The notes: generated by a model from the sequence alone, not told the origin. Counted from the stretch's first letter, positions 26,391-34,850 are shown. The stretch: 34,850 bases of DNA from JBIQKZ01 sp044464765 (GCA_044464765.1 JBIQKZ010000024.1:1-34850), one strand, 5' to 3'. Program-made: numbers and translations.

Positions 26391-27455
26391 ATGACTACAG
26401 AAGCCAAACCAACCGCCGCACCGCCATCAACCGAAACCGACAGCACGACACCAACCTCGACTGTGCGCGCCGATCCGCGCCGCAAGGCCGAACGGCAACG
26501 GATCAATGAGAACAAACTGACCAAGCGCCTGCTGCGTGAAACGGGGCGGGCCATCGCCGATTTCAATATGATTGAAGACGGCGACAAGGTGATGGTGTGC
26601 CTGTCGGGCGGCAAGGACTCGTACGCCATGCTGGACTTGCTGCTGACCCATCGCGAGCGCGCGCCGATCCGCTTCGACATCGTCGCCGTCAACCTGGACC
26701 AGAAACAACCGGGCTTTCCCGATGACGTCCTGCCGCGCTACCTGACCGGGCTGGGCGTCCCGTTCCACATCGAAACGCAAGACACCTACTCCGTGGTAAC
26801 CCGGGTGATTCCGGAAGGCAAGACCATGTGCTCGCTGTGTTCGCGCATGCGACGAGGGATTCTTTATCGCGTGGCCAGCGAACTGGGCGCCACCAAGATC
26901 GCCCTTGGGCATCATCGCGACGACATCCTGGGCACCTTCTTCCTGAACCTGTTCTATGGCGGACGCATGAAGGCCATGCCGCCCAAATTAATGTCCGACG
27001 ACGGCAAACACATTGTCATCCGCCCCCTGGCCTATGTGCCCGAAAAGGATCTGATCACGTATGCCGAGCTGAAGCAATTCCCCATCATTCCCTGCAATTT
27101 GTGCGGTTCGCAAGAGAACCTGAAACGCAAGGAAGTGACCCGCATGGTGGCGGAATGGGACAAGAAATTTCCCGCTCGATCCTGGAATGTGTTCGGCGCC
27201 CTGACCCGGGTTGTACCCAGCCATTTAATGGACAAAGACCTTTTCGACTTTGCCGGCTTAAGCACCACGGGCCAACCCGACGCCGATGGGGATACCGCCT
27301 TCGATGACGAAAACGTCTATGCGGGCGAGCTGCCCGACCATGTCCGCGACCTGGCCGGCGACGACGTGGGGGACGAAAGCCAGATCGATGGCGCTCAGCC
27401 CGCGCCCGGAAAGCGCAAGGTTATTTTCATGACCGATCTGCAATCGCTGTCCTGA
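26391..27455 (+). CDS. ttcA: tRNA 2-thiocytidine(32) synthetase
   Basis: A 354-residue PP-loop ATPase. SGGKDS at 72-77 is the ATP pyrophosphatase loop. Two CxxC pairs, Cys147/Cys150 (TMCSLCSRMRR) and Cys235/Cys238 (IPCNLCGSQEN), hold the Fe-S cluster that distinguishes TtcA. The enzyme thiolates C32 in certain tRNAs. About 35 N-terminal residues rich in Thr, Pro and Ser and an acidic C-terminal tail (about residues 285-340) extend beyond the E. coli protein, a feature common in Burkholderiales. It is 15 bases after folB. The transcript likely ends at the 27544-27570 terminator. Confidence 0.97.
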   Translation: MTTEAKPTAAPPSTETDSTTPTSTVRADPRRKAERQRINENKLTKRLLRETGRAIADFNMIEDGDKVMVCLSGGKDSYAMLDLLLTHRERAPIRFDIVAVNLDQKQPGFPDDVLPRYLTGLGVPFHIETQDTYSVVTRVIPEGKTMCSLCSRMRRGILYRVASELGATKIALGHHRDDILGTFFLNLFYGGRMKAMPPKLMSDDGKHIVIRPLAYVPEKDLITYAELKQFPIIPCNLCGSQENLKRKEVTRMVAEWDKKFPARSWNVFGALTRVVPSHLMDKDLFDFAGLSTTGQPDADGDTAFDDENVYAGELPDHVRDLAGDDVGDESQIDGAQPAPGKRKVIFMTDLQSLS

Positions 27456-27485
27456 CGACGTTGTCGCGCACCGCTAGGCGGGTGG

Positions 27486-27523
27486 GGGCCCGGAGCAGGA
27501 TCCGAGGCTGACAAGCCGGGCCC
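27486..27523. other. GC-rich inverted repeat after ttcA
   Basis: GGGCCCGG (27486-27493) and CCGGGCCC (27516-27523) form a perfect 8-base stem with a 22-base loop, upstream of the intrinsic terminator. It may support the 3' end of the ttcA message. Confidence 0.35.
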
Positions 27524-27543
27524 AGGATGTTACCCTTTTTAAG

Positions 27544-27570
27544 AAAAAGCACGTGTTAGGCGTGCTTTTT
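27544..27570 (+). terminator. Intrinsic terminator of folB-ttcA
   Basis: AAAAAGCACG (27544-27553) pairs with CGTGCTTTTT (27561-27570) around a seven-base loop, with five T at the end. It lies 88 bases after ttcA and 57 bases before the channel gene start. Confidence 0.88.
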
Positions 27571-27627
27571 CCATTTCCGCTTCTTGAACCGCTTAGTGCG
27601 CCCAACCTAACCAACGGAGTCGACCGC

Positions 27628-30039
27628 GTGCATTCCCATGCTGCAAACAACATCCCCAACGCTTACGCACTTACCCTCAAAGCCCTGTTAGCCACCCTGC
27701 TGTGGCTGGCCCTTCTTCTTGCAGGCAACAGCCATGCGCAGTCAACGGAGACGGCCCAGGCGCAGTCCCAACAAGCGCACGTAACCGCACAAAGCCAATC
27801 CGACGCGCAAGGCGCCCCTAACTACGCAGCGCTGGCGGATGTCCTGGAGAATACAGAAACGCGCCAGGCGCTGATTGAGCAACTGCGAAGCATGCCTGCA
27901 ACTGACGCCCCCGCCGGTGAACCTGGAGCCGCGCCCGCCACCCGGCCGGCAGCCGATCCGCAAGAACTGTCTTTATCCCAACGAATCGCCGCGCCATTGC
28001 AGGCGTTTACCGCCGATCTGTTCCGGAACATGGCACACGCCGCCGACATTATCCGCGACCTGGCCTCGGGCAACGCGCCCGTCGACGCCGACGGTCAGTC
28101 ATGGTCGCCGGCGCTGACGCTGCTGGCGCTGGTCATCGCCGTAACCCTGGTGGCTTATTTCATTTTCCGCCTGATCGCGCGCACGGGCTACGCACGGCTT
28201 AACCAGTGGATCAGCCATACGCCTGCAGCCGACGCCAACCATGCGCCGACCGCGCCAAGGCATCGTGGCTCGCTGAAGTTCAGCCGCAAACTGTTGGGCG
28301 TCCTGGCCGCACTCGTGATCGATATCGCCGCCAGTTTCCTGGCGGCATTAGCGGGTTACATCGCCACCCTCGCACTGGCGTCCGAAACCGGTGAAACCAC
28401 GTCCGCATTCGCTGTACAGTTCTTAAGCGCTTTCGTCATGATCGAAATCGCCAAGGCATTTTCCAGGGGCATCTTCGCCACGCGCTACGATCACTTGCGC
28501 CTGCTGCCCATCTCGCCCGACGCCGCGACGTACTGGAACCGCTGGCTGACGCTGCTGATCGGCGTCGTGGGCTATGGCCTGCTGGTGCTTGTGCCGATCG
28601 TAGCCGACGTTTTGGCGCCGTCCGTGGCCAAGGTAGTGAGCCTGGTGCTGATGCTGGCCGTTTATCTCTATGCCATACGCACCACCTGGGCAAATCGAAA
28701 AAGCGTACGGGCGGGGCTCTGGAGTCTTGCCCAAAGTTCCAGCGCCGCCATCTTCGGCACCATGCTTCGCATATTGGGCCGCATCTGGCACGTGATCGCC
28801 TTGATCTACTTCACCGTTCTATTGGTCGTCAGCCAAACCAACCAGCAAGAGGCGCTGTCCTTCATGGTGGGCGCCACGGTGCAGTCCGCCGTGGCCATTT
28901 TCGCAGGTATGATCCTGTCGGCCCTTGTTAACTCGCTGATGGCACGTCATGTACCTATCCCCGAACACTGGAGCAAGGCCCTTCCCCTCCTTGAAAAACG
29001 CGTCAACGCCTATGTGCCCGCCGCCTTGAAGGCTGTCAAGCTGGTTATCCTGGTCGTCGTCGCGCTGTTGGTGCTGGACGCCTGGCGGGCCTTTGATCTG
29101 GCCGGCTGGATCGACTCCAGCCAAGGCCGTGCGGCCATTGCCGGGGTCTTTCATGTGGCGCTTATCCTGGCGATCGCGGCGCTGGCCTGGACCGTTCTGG
29201 CCAGCATTATTGAGCACCGCCTGGGCGGGTCGGGCAACCACTTGCCCACCGAACGAGAGAAAACCCTGTTGATGCTGTTTCGCAACGCGGCGGCGATCGT
29301 CATCATCACCATGACTATCCTGGTCGTGCTTTCGCAAATCGGCATTGATATCGGCCCACTGATCGCCGGCGCCGGCGTTGTCGGACTTGCCATCGGTTTT
29401 GGCGCCCAGAAGCTGGTGCAGGACGTGATCACCGGGGTGTTTATCCAGCTTGAAAACGGCATGAACCAGAATGACATTGTCGAGCTGGCCGGAATTTTCG
29501 GCACAGTGGAAAAGATCACTGTGCGCTCCGTGGTGATCCGGACGCTGGACGGCGGCTACCACCTGATTCCGTTTTCAACCATCGACAAGCTGACCAACCA
29601 CACCCGAGACTATGGCTACCACTACGGCGAGTACAACGTCGCTCACCGCGAAAGCGTCGACGAAGCCATCGCTCAGCTTGAGCTGGCCTTCACCGACCTG
29701 ATGGAAGATTCCGCGCTATCCCGCGAAGTCATGGATCGCATTGAAATCCCCGGCGTGACGGGGCTGAACGAACGCGGCTTTACGATTCGCGTCCTGATCA
29801 AGACCACGCCCGGCAACCAATGGGCTGTGCAGCGTGGCTTCAATCGATTGGTCAAGCAGCGCTTCGACGCAGCGGGCATCGAGCTGCCCTATCCTCAAAC
29901 GGTGCTGCATTTTGGCCGCGACAAAACGGGTTATGCCGCACCGGTCGATGTGCGCGGTGTCGATACCCTGCGCGAAGTGGCCGGCGGCACACCGCCGCCC
30001 GGCCAAACCATGCGGCCTATCCTGGACTCGGATGTCTAA
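27628..30039 (+). CDS. Large MscS-family mechanosensitive channel (YbiO-like)
   Basis: The protein has 803 residues. The GTG at 27628 is chosen because ACGGAG precedes it by eight bases and it opens a typical signal peptide ending near NSHAQ-STE. A Gln/Ala-rich periplasmic region follows, then roughly ten hydrophobic segments. The MscS core covers about residues 560-760. It includes the pore helix (PLIAGAGVVGLAIGFGAQK and LVQDVITGVFI) and the beta domain (NDIVELAGIFGTVEKITVRS, TLDGGYHLIPFSTI). It should open under membrane tension to relieve osmotic downshock. The open frame extends upstream through the ttcA terminator to 27553, but that part is not protein-like. No partner gene is adjacent. 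Confidence 0.92.
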   Translation: MHSHAANNIPNAYALTLKALLATLLWLALLLAGNSHAQSTETAQAQSQQAHVTAQSQSDAQGAPNYAALADVLENTETRQALIEQLRSMPATDAPAGEPGAAPATRPAADPQELSLSQRIAAPLQAFTADLFRNMAHAADIIRDLASGNAPVDADGQSWSPALTLLALVIAVTLVAYFIFRLIARTGYARLNQWISHTPAADANHAPTAPRHRGSLKFSRKLLGVLAALVIDIAASFLAALAGYIATLALASETGETTSAFAVQFLSAFVMIEIAKAFSRGIFATRYDHLRLLPISPDAATYWNRWLTLLIGVVGYGLLVLVPIVADVLAPSVAKVVSLVLMLAVYLYAIRTTWANRKSVRAGLWSLAQSSSAAIFGTMLRILGRIWHVIALIYFTVLLVVSQTNQQEALSFMVGATVQSAVAIFAGMILSALVNSLMARHVPIPEHWSKALPLLEKRVNAYVPAALKAVKLVILVVVALLVLDAWRAFDLAGWIDSSQGRAAIAGVFHVALILAIAALAWTVLASIIEHRLGGSGNHLPTEREKTLLMLFRNAAAIVIITMTILVVLSQIGIDIGPLIAGAGVVGLAIGFGAQKLVQDVITGVFIQLENGMNQNDIVELAGIFGTVEKITVRSVVIRTLDGGYHLIPFSTIDKLTNHTRDYGYHYGEYNVAHRESVDEAIAQLELAFTDLMEDSALSREVMDRIEIPGVTGLNERGFTIRVLIKTTPGNQWAVQRGFNRLVKQRFDAAGIELPYPQTVLHFGRDKTGYAAPVDVRGVDTLREVAGGTPPPGQTMRPILDSDV

Positions 30040-30144
30040 CGTGCTGCCCAAGCGTCGTGAAACCAACCGGCCACGTCAGCCCAATACGGCCGGCGTGGCG
30101 GGTGTTTGGCCGGAACAGGCCGTGTTGTGGCGGCAAGCTGCAGG

Positions 30145-30714
30145 CTAAGTACCTTCCCAGCGAGGGCCGGGCACATGAATATCGAATAACTCGAGCACCC
30201 GGGCCACGGAATGGTCGACCATCTGCTCGATGGTTTCGGGGTGGTGATAGAACGCCGGCAAGGGCGGAAAGATAATACCGCCCATTTCGGTAACTGCCGT
30301 CATATTGCGTAAGTGAGCCAGGTTGAACGGCGTTTCGCGCACCATCATCACCAATCGACGCCGCTCTTTAAGCGTAACGTCGGCTGCCCGGGTAATCAGG
30401 TTGTCGGACAAGCCATGCGCCACGGCAGCCAGCGTGCGCATTGAGCACGGCGCCACCACCATGCCCGCGGTGGCGTACCCGCCACTGGCCAGTGTGGCCC
30501 CCACATCGCGAAAACTGTACACACGATCGGCAAGATCAAAGACCTGCTGACGCGCCAGGCCCAGTTCGTGCTTGATATTAAGCACGCCGGGCGGCGAAAC
30601 GACCAGATGGGTTTCGATCCCATCGACGTCTTGCAGCACTTTCAGCAAGCGTATGGCGTAGATGGCGCCGGTGGCCCCAGTAATGCCCACGACCAGACGA
30701 CGCGGCGGGCTCAT
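30145..30714 (-). CDS. ubiX: Flavin prenyltransferase UbiX
   Basis: The protein has 189 residues. The FMN-binding start RRLVVGITGATGAIYAIRLL and the signatures VVAPCSMRTLAAVAHGLSDNLITRAADVTLKE and GGIIFPPLPAFYHHP are the UbiX hallmarks. It joins a dimethylallyl group to FMN, giving the cofactor for UbiD-type decarboxylases in ubiquinone synthesis. No strong ribosome-binding site precedes ATG 30714. It follows grxD on the same strand by 34 bases and is probably the last gene of the hemA cluster. No ubiD is present in the window. Confidence 0.96.
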   Translation of the reverse strand: MSPPRRLVVGITGATGAIYAIRLLKVLQDVDGIETHLVVSPPGVLNIKHELGLARQQVFDLADRVYSFRDVGATLASGGYATAGMVVAPCSMRTLAAVAHGLSDNLITRAADVTLKERRRLVMMVRETPFNLAHLRNMTAVTEMGGIIFPPLPAFYHHPETIEQMVDHSVARVLELFDIHVPGPRWEGT

Positions 30715-30748
30715 TGCATACAGCCCGGAAGGGCCGGCTGCCCAGCGA

Positions 30749-31075
30749 TCATTCGACGGCGCCTGCTTGCTTCAGTTCGGTAAGCAACTCGCCGCTTTCA
30801 TGCATTTCGGCAATGATGTCCGAACCACCCAGGAACTCGCCCTGTACATATAACTGCGGGATGGTGGGCCAGTTGGCGTAGTCCTTGATGCCCTGGCGGA
30901 CCTCTTCGTCGTCGAGTACGTTGACAGTGACCAGCTTGGTCACGCCCGAGGCCTTGAGGATCTGGATGGCGCGCGCGGAAAAACCGCACTGGGGAAACTG
31001 CGCCGTGCCCTTCATGAACAGCACGACAGGGTGTGCGGTAACGGTTTCCCGGATGAAATCTTGAACTTCGCTCAT
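30749..31075 (-). CDS. grxD: Monothiol glutaredoxin, CGFS type
   Basis: The protein has 108 residues. The active site CGFS is at Cys30-Ser33 (FMKGTAQFPQCGFSARAIQI), followed by WPTIPQLYVQGEFLGGSDII. This is the Grx4/GrxD class, which binds a [2Fe-2S] cluster with glutathione and works in Fe-S assembly and iron sensing. A GAAGAGAG purine stretch lies upstream of the ATG at 31075. It lies 79 bases after prmC. Proximity to hemA and prmC is the common betaproteobacterial arrangement. Confidence 0.97.
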   Translation of the reverse strand: MSEVQDFIRETVTAHPVVLFMKGTAQFPQCGFSARAIQILKASGVTKLVTVNVLDDEEVRQGIKDYANWPTIPQLYVQGEFLGGSDIIAEMHESGELLTELKQAGAVE

Positions 31076-31154
31076 GGTGCTCTCTTCAAAAAGAAGTTAA
31101 ATGTGGTGGTGGCGTTGCACTCCGGGGCATGCCCGGGGCCAATCCATATCAATA

Positions 31155-32009
31155 TTATAGAGACCCGCCGGAAATTCGCTCGATTCCGGCCAAGTCTCGA
31201 CGGCTGGCCACGTTTTCAAAGCCCGCCTGCGTAAGCAAGTTGCGGACCTGCCCAGCCTGGTCCCAGCCATGCTCCAGCCATAAAGCTCCGCCTGGCCGCA
31301 GCCAGGCACGCGCGCCGGCCACAATGCCCCGGATGCACGCCAGGCCGTCGGCGCCGTCCGTCAGAGCGACCGTGGGCTCGAAACGCAGGTCGCCCTGTTG
31401 AAGATGGCCGTCGTTTGCGGAAATATAGGGCGGATTGGAAACGATCAAGTCAAATGGCTCGCAACCATCCAGGGCTTCGTACCAACTGCCTTCTAAAAAT
31501 CGCACCGTCACCCCCAGTTCACGGGCATTGCACTCAGCCAGCGCAAGCGCTGACGAAGAGACGTCGGTGGCTGACACCTGAGCATGCGCGCATCCCGCTG
31601 CGATCGATACCGCTATCGCCCCGCTGCCCGTGCCCAGATCGAGCACACGCGCCAACGGACGGCCATTGCTTGACGTCGCGTCGGCGCCAACGCGCCCCGC
31701 CGCCAGAAAGGCCAGGGCCTCTTCCACCAACAATTCGGTTTCAGGCCGGGGGATCAGAACATCCGGCGAGACGGCAAACCGGCGCCCCATGAACTCGCGC
31801 TCCCCCAGCAGATACGCCATGGGCCGACCTGCCAGGCGTTCGGACTGCAAGGCCTGAAAACGAGCCACCTGCGCCCCATCAAGGGCATCGGTATCGTGCG
31901 CCACCAGCCAGGCCCGGGGCACCTGCAAAACATGCTGCAACAGCATGCGCGCCTCCAGACGAGGCAACTCGCTGGTAGCCAGCAAATCGCGCACAGTAAC
32001 GGTAGACAT
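31155..32009 (-). CDS. prmC: Peptide chain release factor N5-glutamine methyltransferase
   Basis: The protein has 284 residues. An N-terminal helical domain recognises release factors (GRPMAYLLGEREFMGRRFAV). The SAM site DLGTGSGAIAVS is at 124-135, and the catalytic NPPY at 192-195 binds the glutamine side chain. It methylates the GGQ glutamine of RF1 and RF2. It lies 14 bases after prfA, whose product is its substrate, so coupling is functional as well as positional. Confidence 0.97.
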   Translation of the reverse strand: MSTVTVRDLLATSELPRLEARMLLQHVLQVPRAWLVAHDTDALDGAQVARFQALQSERLAGRPMAYLLGEREFMGRRFAVSPDVLIPRPETELLVEEALAFLAAGRVGADATSSNGRPLARVLDLGTGSGAIAVSIAAGCAHAQVSATDVSSSALALAECNARELGVTVRFLEGSWYEALDGCEPFDLIVSNPPYISANDGHLQQGDLRFEPTVALTDGADGLACIRGIVAGARAWLRPGGALWLEHGWDQAGQVRNLLTQAGFENVASRRDLAGIERISGGSL

Positions 32010-32023
32010 GTCGGCCGGCTTGA

Positions 32024-33103
32024 TCAGGCGTCGCCCAGTGCGGCCAGCAATTCGGCCTGGTGCTCGGCCAGCAAAGCATTTGTGAGCTCGTCCAGATCGC
32101 CTTCCATGATCGCCTGCAATTTGTACAGGGTTAAATTGATGCGGTGGTCGGTAACCCGCCCCTGCGGGAAATTATAAGTACGGATGCGCTCTGAACGATC
32201 GCCCGAACCCACCAGGCTCTTGCGCTGCGCGGCTTCTTTACTGTGCAGCTCTTGTGTCTGCTTGTCTTTAAGCCGTGCCGCCAGCACCTGCATGGCCTTG
32301 TCCCGGTTGCGATGCTGCGAGCGATCGTCCTGGCATTCCACCACCAGGCCCGTCGGCAAGTGCGTCAGGCGCACGGCCGAATCCGTCTTGTTCACGTGCT
32401 GGCCGCCCGCGCCGCTGGCGCGGAAGGTATCTATGCGCAGATCCGCCGGGTTGATCACAATGTCGGCTACTTCGTCCGCCTCCGGCAGGATGGCGACTGT
32501 GCAGGCCGAAGTGTGCACCCGTCCCTGGGTTTCCGTTTCCGGAACCCGCTGCACCCGATGCGCGCCCGACTCGAACTTCAGCCGGCCATACACCCCGTCG
32601 CCGTCGATGCGCGCGATCACTTCCTTATAGCCACCGATTTCCGATGGGCTCTCCGACATGAACTCAAGCTTCCATCGATTGGCCTCGGCATAACGGCTAT
32701 ACATGCGCAGCAAATCGCCGGCGAACAAGGCGCTTTCGTCGCCACCGGTACCCGCGCGAATTTCCAGAAACACGCTGCGCCCGTCGTCCGGGTCGCGCGG
32801 CAACAGCAAGACCTGCAACTCCTCTTCCAGCGACTCCAACTGCTCTTTGCCGCTCAGGAACTCCTCTTCAGCCATGTCCTTGAGCTCGGGATCACTCATC
32901 ATTTCCTGAGCATCGCGTATGGTGTTTTCCGTGCCCACATATTGATTGAATGCGGTAACCACGGGTTCAAGCTCGGCCCGCTCACGCGACATCTTGCGAA
33001 ACTTGTCCATATCGGCGGCGATTTCCGGTTCGGCCAACATGGCATCGATCTCAATCAGACGGCGAGCAAGCTGCTCCAACCGGGTGCGCATGGAGTTTTT
33101 CAT
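32024..33103 (-). CDS. prfA: Peptide chain release factor 1
   Basis: The protein has 359 residues. The peptidyl-hydrolysis motif GGQ is at 233-235 (RASGAGGQHVNKTDSAVRLT). The tripeptide position that reads UAA/UAG is PET at 188-190 (QRVPETETQGRVHTSA), compared with PAT in E. coli. The ATG at 33103 (MKNSMRTRLEQL) is chosen because it matches the usual PrfA start. An open frame continues 43 codons upstream without homology. No clear Shine-Dalgarno is present. It sits between hemA (61 bases) and prmC (14 bases). Confidence 0.97.
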   Translation of the reverse strand: MKNSMRTRLEQLARRLIEIDAMLAEPEIAADMDKFRKMSRERAELEPVVTAFNQYVGTENTIRDAQEMMSDPELKDMAEEEFLSGKEQLESLEEELQVLLLPRDPDDGRSVFLEIRAGTGGDESALFAGDLLRMYSRYAEANRWKLEFMSESPSEIGGYKEVIARIDGDGVYGRLKFESGAHRVQRVPETETQGRVHTSACTVAILPEADEVADIVINPADLRIDTFRASGAGGQHVNKTDSAVRLTHLPTGLVVECQDDRSQHRNRDKAMQVLAARLKDKQTQELHSKEAAQRKSLVGSGDRSERIRTYNFPQGRVTDHRINLTLYKLQAIMEGDLDELTNALLAEHQAELLAALGDA

Positions 33104-33164
33104 AGGAATAAAAAGGGGGTATAGCGAATTAAACGGAAGCGTGCCTGGAACAACCAGAGCAACG

Positions 33165-34439
33165 CTAACGACGGCGGTCGGCCTTGGGCAACAAGCGGGG
33201 AAGCAGGTCGAGCAGTTGCTGGCGTTCGCCATCGGCGCTGCGATTCAGGGCCGACAACGGGCCATGCATGTACTTCTGCGTAAGGTTACGCGCCAGGTAT
33301 TCAAGGACTTCTTCGGGCGACTCGCCCCGCGCCAGCAGGCGCCGCGCCTTATCCAGCTCGGCCAGCCGCACTTGATCGGCTGTTTGGTGAATATCCATAA
33401 TGGCCGGGACGATTTCGCGGTTCTGCAGCCAGTGCATGAAGTTCTGCACCCGCGTTTCGATGATCGCCTCGGCCTGCACTACGGCCGCACGACGCGCATC
33501 GGCACCGCTTTGCACCATGCGGCCCAGATCGTCCACGGTGTACAAGTAAATGTCGTCCAGACGGCCGATTTCATGCTCGATATCGCGCGGCACAGCCAGA
33601 TCGACCATAACCATAGGCCGGTGGCGCCGCAAGCGGGTAGCCCTTTCCGCCATCCCCAAACCGAGGATGGGCAAGGAGCTTGCCGTACAGGACACCACAA
33701 TATCGAAATCGGCCAGCTTGTCGGGCAGCTCGGACAGCTTCATAGTGCCCGCCGAGAAACGCGATGCCAGGAGATCGGCACGCTCGACCGTACGGTTGGC
33801 CACGACGATCTTCTTGGGCCCCAGGGCCGCAAAGTGCGTGGCACAGAGTTCGATCATTTCGCCCGCGCCAATGAACAGCACATTGGTTTGTGTCAGGTCG
33901 TCGAATACCCGTTCGGCCAGGCGCACCGCGGCAGCGGCCATCGACACCGAATGCGCGCCGATTTCCGTCTGGGAACGAACTTCTTTGGCGACAGAGAAAG
34001 TGCGCTGAAACAACTGGTGCAGCAAGGTGCCCATGGCGCCCGCTTCGGACGCCGCCCGCACAGCCTCTTTCATTTGGCCCAATATTTGCGGCTCGCCCAG
34101 CACCATGGAATCGAGCCCGCTGGCTACGCGAAATGCGTGGCGCACGGCCTCGTTCTGCTGATACTGATACACATGCGGCTGCAGGCTGACGGACTCGACC
34201 CGGTTGAACTCGGCCATCCAGGCCGGCAACTTCGGTGAAATATGAGGTTCGGCAACGCAATAGACTTCGGTGCGATTACAGGTGGACAGGATGGCGGCCT
34301 CGCGCACGGACGGGCCGAACGCCGAGCGCAAACCGTCGAGCGCCGGCCGAAGGACATCGAGCGGCATGGACACGCGTTCGCGTACCGAAACCGGTGCGGA
34401 AACGTGATTAAGACCGAAGGTTAAGACGTCGACTGACAT
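33165..34439 (-). CDS. hemA: Glutamyl-tRNA reductase
   Basis: The protein has 424 residues. The catalytic cysteine is Cys54 in ILSTCNRTEVYC. The glutamate-binding LGEPQILGQMKEA and the NADPH-binding GAGEMIE (191-197) are intact. The enzyme reduces glutamyl-tRNA to glutamate semialdehyde, the first step of C5 tetrapyrrole synthesis, which is unexpected in alpha- but normal in betaproteobacteria. The ATG at 34439 (MSVDVLTFGLNHVSAP) is chosen by family start; an ATG 10 codons upstream is weaker. It leads the hemA-prfA-prmC-grxD-ubiX cluster. Confidence 0.97.
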   Translation of the reverse strand: MSVDVLTFGLNHVSAPVSVRERVSMPLDVLRPALDGLRSAFGPSVREAAILSTCNRTEVYCVAEPHISPKLPAWMAEFNRVESVSLQPHVYQYQQNEAVRHAFRVASGLDSMVLGEPQILGQMKEAVRAASEAGAMGTLLHQLFQRTFSVAKEVRSQTEIGAHSVSMAAAAVRLAERVFDDLTQTNVLFIGAGEMIELCATHFAALGPKKIVVANRTVERADLLASRFSAGTMKLSELPDKLADFDIVVSCTASSLPILGLGMAERATRLRRHRPMVMVDLAVPRDIEHEIGRLDDIYLYTVDDLGRMVQSGADARRAAVVQAEAIIETRVQNFMHWLQNREIVPAIMDIHQTADQVRLAELDKARRLLARGESPEEVLEYLARNLTQKYMHGPLSALNRSADGERQQLLDLLPRLLPKADRRR

Positions 34440-34499
34440 GAATGTTGGGCCGCCAGACCCAGCCGCCATGAGTGCAGCTACAAATGGAAGATACCAGCG

Positions 34500-34528
34500 A
34501 TTATAAACCTTCCGTAATAATTGGCGAA
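34500..34528 (-). promoter_or_regulatory. Candidate hemA promoter
   Basis: On the minus strand a perfect TATAAT (34500-34505) is preceded, with 17 bases of spacing, by TTCGCC (34523-34528). The -10 is ideal and the -35 is weak (three of six). It predicts a transcript start about 55 bases before the hemA ATG. Confidence 0.5.
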
Positions 34529-34627
34529 CTACCGGGGGATGGGGCCAGCTTTAAGGAGCCATCAGGCCAAGCTGGGCTTTTGCTTGCATCCCCTTGCCGC
34601 TTTCCTGCACGCGTTAAGAATATCGTG

Positions 34628-34633
34628 TATCAT
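34628..34633 (+). promoter_or_regulatory. Candidate -10 box for tRNA-Phe
   Basis: TATCAT lies 17 bases before the tRNA start. No good -35 is evident at the usual distance, so the call is weak. Confidence 0.3.
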
Positions 34634-34649
34634 CTTGCCTTCACGTGTT

Positions 34650-34725
34650 GGCCTGGTAGCTCAGTCGGTAGAGCAGCGGATTGAAAATCCGCGTGTCGGT
34701 GGTTCGATTCCGCCCCAGGCCACCA
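34650..34725 (+). tRNA. tRNA-Phe (GAA)
   Basis: The 76-base cloverleaf includes an encoded CCA end. The acceptor stem GGCCTGG pairs with CCAGGCC. The D arm has GCTC...GAGC and the anticodon stem is GCGGA/TCCGC. The loop TTGAAAA gives anticodon GAA at 34683-34685, and the T loop is TTCGATT. Discriminator A is at 34722 and CCA at 34723-34725. It is divergent from hemA. Confidence 0.97.
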
Positions 34726-34804
34726 TCTCGCTGTTCCAGCACGCTTCAAAACATCCCAAAACGCAGAAAAATCAATATCTTAGGCGATTCATACCGCCCA
34801 GGAC

Positions 34805-34850
34805 GGGCTCTTCCCCATTTTCGGGGGATCAGGGCACTCATTACACTCGG
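34805..34850. mobile_element. Possible end of an ISL3-like insertion sequence (edge of window)
   Basis: From 34805 the sequence begins GGGCTCTTCCCCATTTTCGG. ISL3-family ends commonly start GG(G)CTCTTC, so this may be a left terminal repeat with the element continuing past the window. No transposase is visible and the second end is outside, so the call is tentative. Confidence 0.25.

Noticed and set aside
31125..31141. GC-rich palindrome GGGCATGCCC between prmC and grxD
   Set aside because: Only ten bases with no loop or T run; too short to call a terminator or operator.
32946..34238. 430-codon plus-strand open frame across hemA and the start of prfA
   Set aside because: Both minus-strand genes are unmistakable and the plus-strand product is His/Arg/Gln-rich without motifs, a codon-bias shadow.

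Overview
The window reads as chromosomal DNA of a GC-rich betaproteobacterium, most likely a member of the Burkholderiales and probably Alcaligenaceae (Bordetella/Pusillimonas-like). The basis is the gene content and order (hemA-prfA-prmC-grxD-ubiX; atpIBEFHAGDC in one operon; folB-ttcA next to an M61 peptidase) and the protein sequence character. No species is claimed.

Left third (1-10.7 kb) is accessory. Two IclR-family regulators flank a two-gene CoA module on the minus strand: a CaiB/BaiF CoA-transferase and a crotonase lacking both canonical catalytic glutamates. An AT-rich intergenic region with nested inverted repeats (3540-3659) separates the second regulator from a divergent FAD/NAD(P)-binding protein. 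The stretch 5362-7846 is degenerate. It holds the 3' end of an IS1380-like element (transposase C-terminus plus a candidate terminal repeat), abutting a fragment of an SsuC/TauC-type ABC permease. A broken MHYT-GGDEF-EAL gene follows, with an in-frame amber codon, a deleted GGDEF core and a +1 shift in a seven-A run. An intact PAS-GAF-GGDEF diguanylate cyclase comes next, overlapping tail to tail with a BrnQ branched-chain amino-acid carrier.

The middle (10.7-22.4 kb) carries a YedI/DUF808 membrane protein, a Na/Pi-cotransporter-like protein with a PhoU-like tail, an AhpD-like protein and a cytochrome b561. The complete F1Fo ATP synthase operon follows on the minus strand. It has a recognisable promoter and structured leader upstream of atpI, a strong hairpin between atpE and atpF, and a near-perfect intrinsic terminator after atpC.

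The right third (22.4-34.85 kb) is conserved housekeeping: a canonical enoyl-CoA hydratase, an M61 glycyl-aminopeptidase-like protein, a thioredoxin-reductase-like flavoprotein without the redox CxxC, folB (folate), ttcA (tRNA 2-thiocytidine) and a large MscS-type channel. The minus-strand cluster hemA-prfA-prmC-grxD-ubiX then covers tetrapyrrole synthesis, translation termination, Fe-S handling and prenyl-FMN supply. A tRNA-Phe(GAA) gene lies divergent to hemA near the right edge. The last ~125 bases after it look unlike the host sequence and may be the edge of an inserted element.

I found no CRISPR array, rRNA, integrase or complete mobile element, and nothing that is clearly a new multi-gene system. 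The best leads are the Glu-less crotonase/CoA-transferase cluster with its operator-like repeats, the two structured non-coding segments of the atp operon, and the decayed zone between 5.4 and 7.85 kb.
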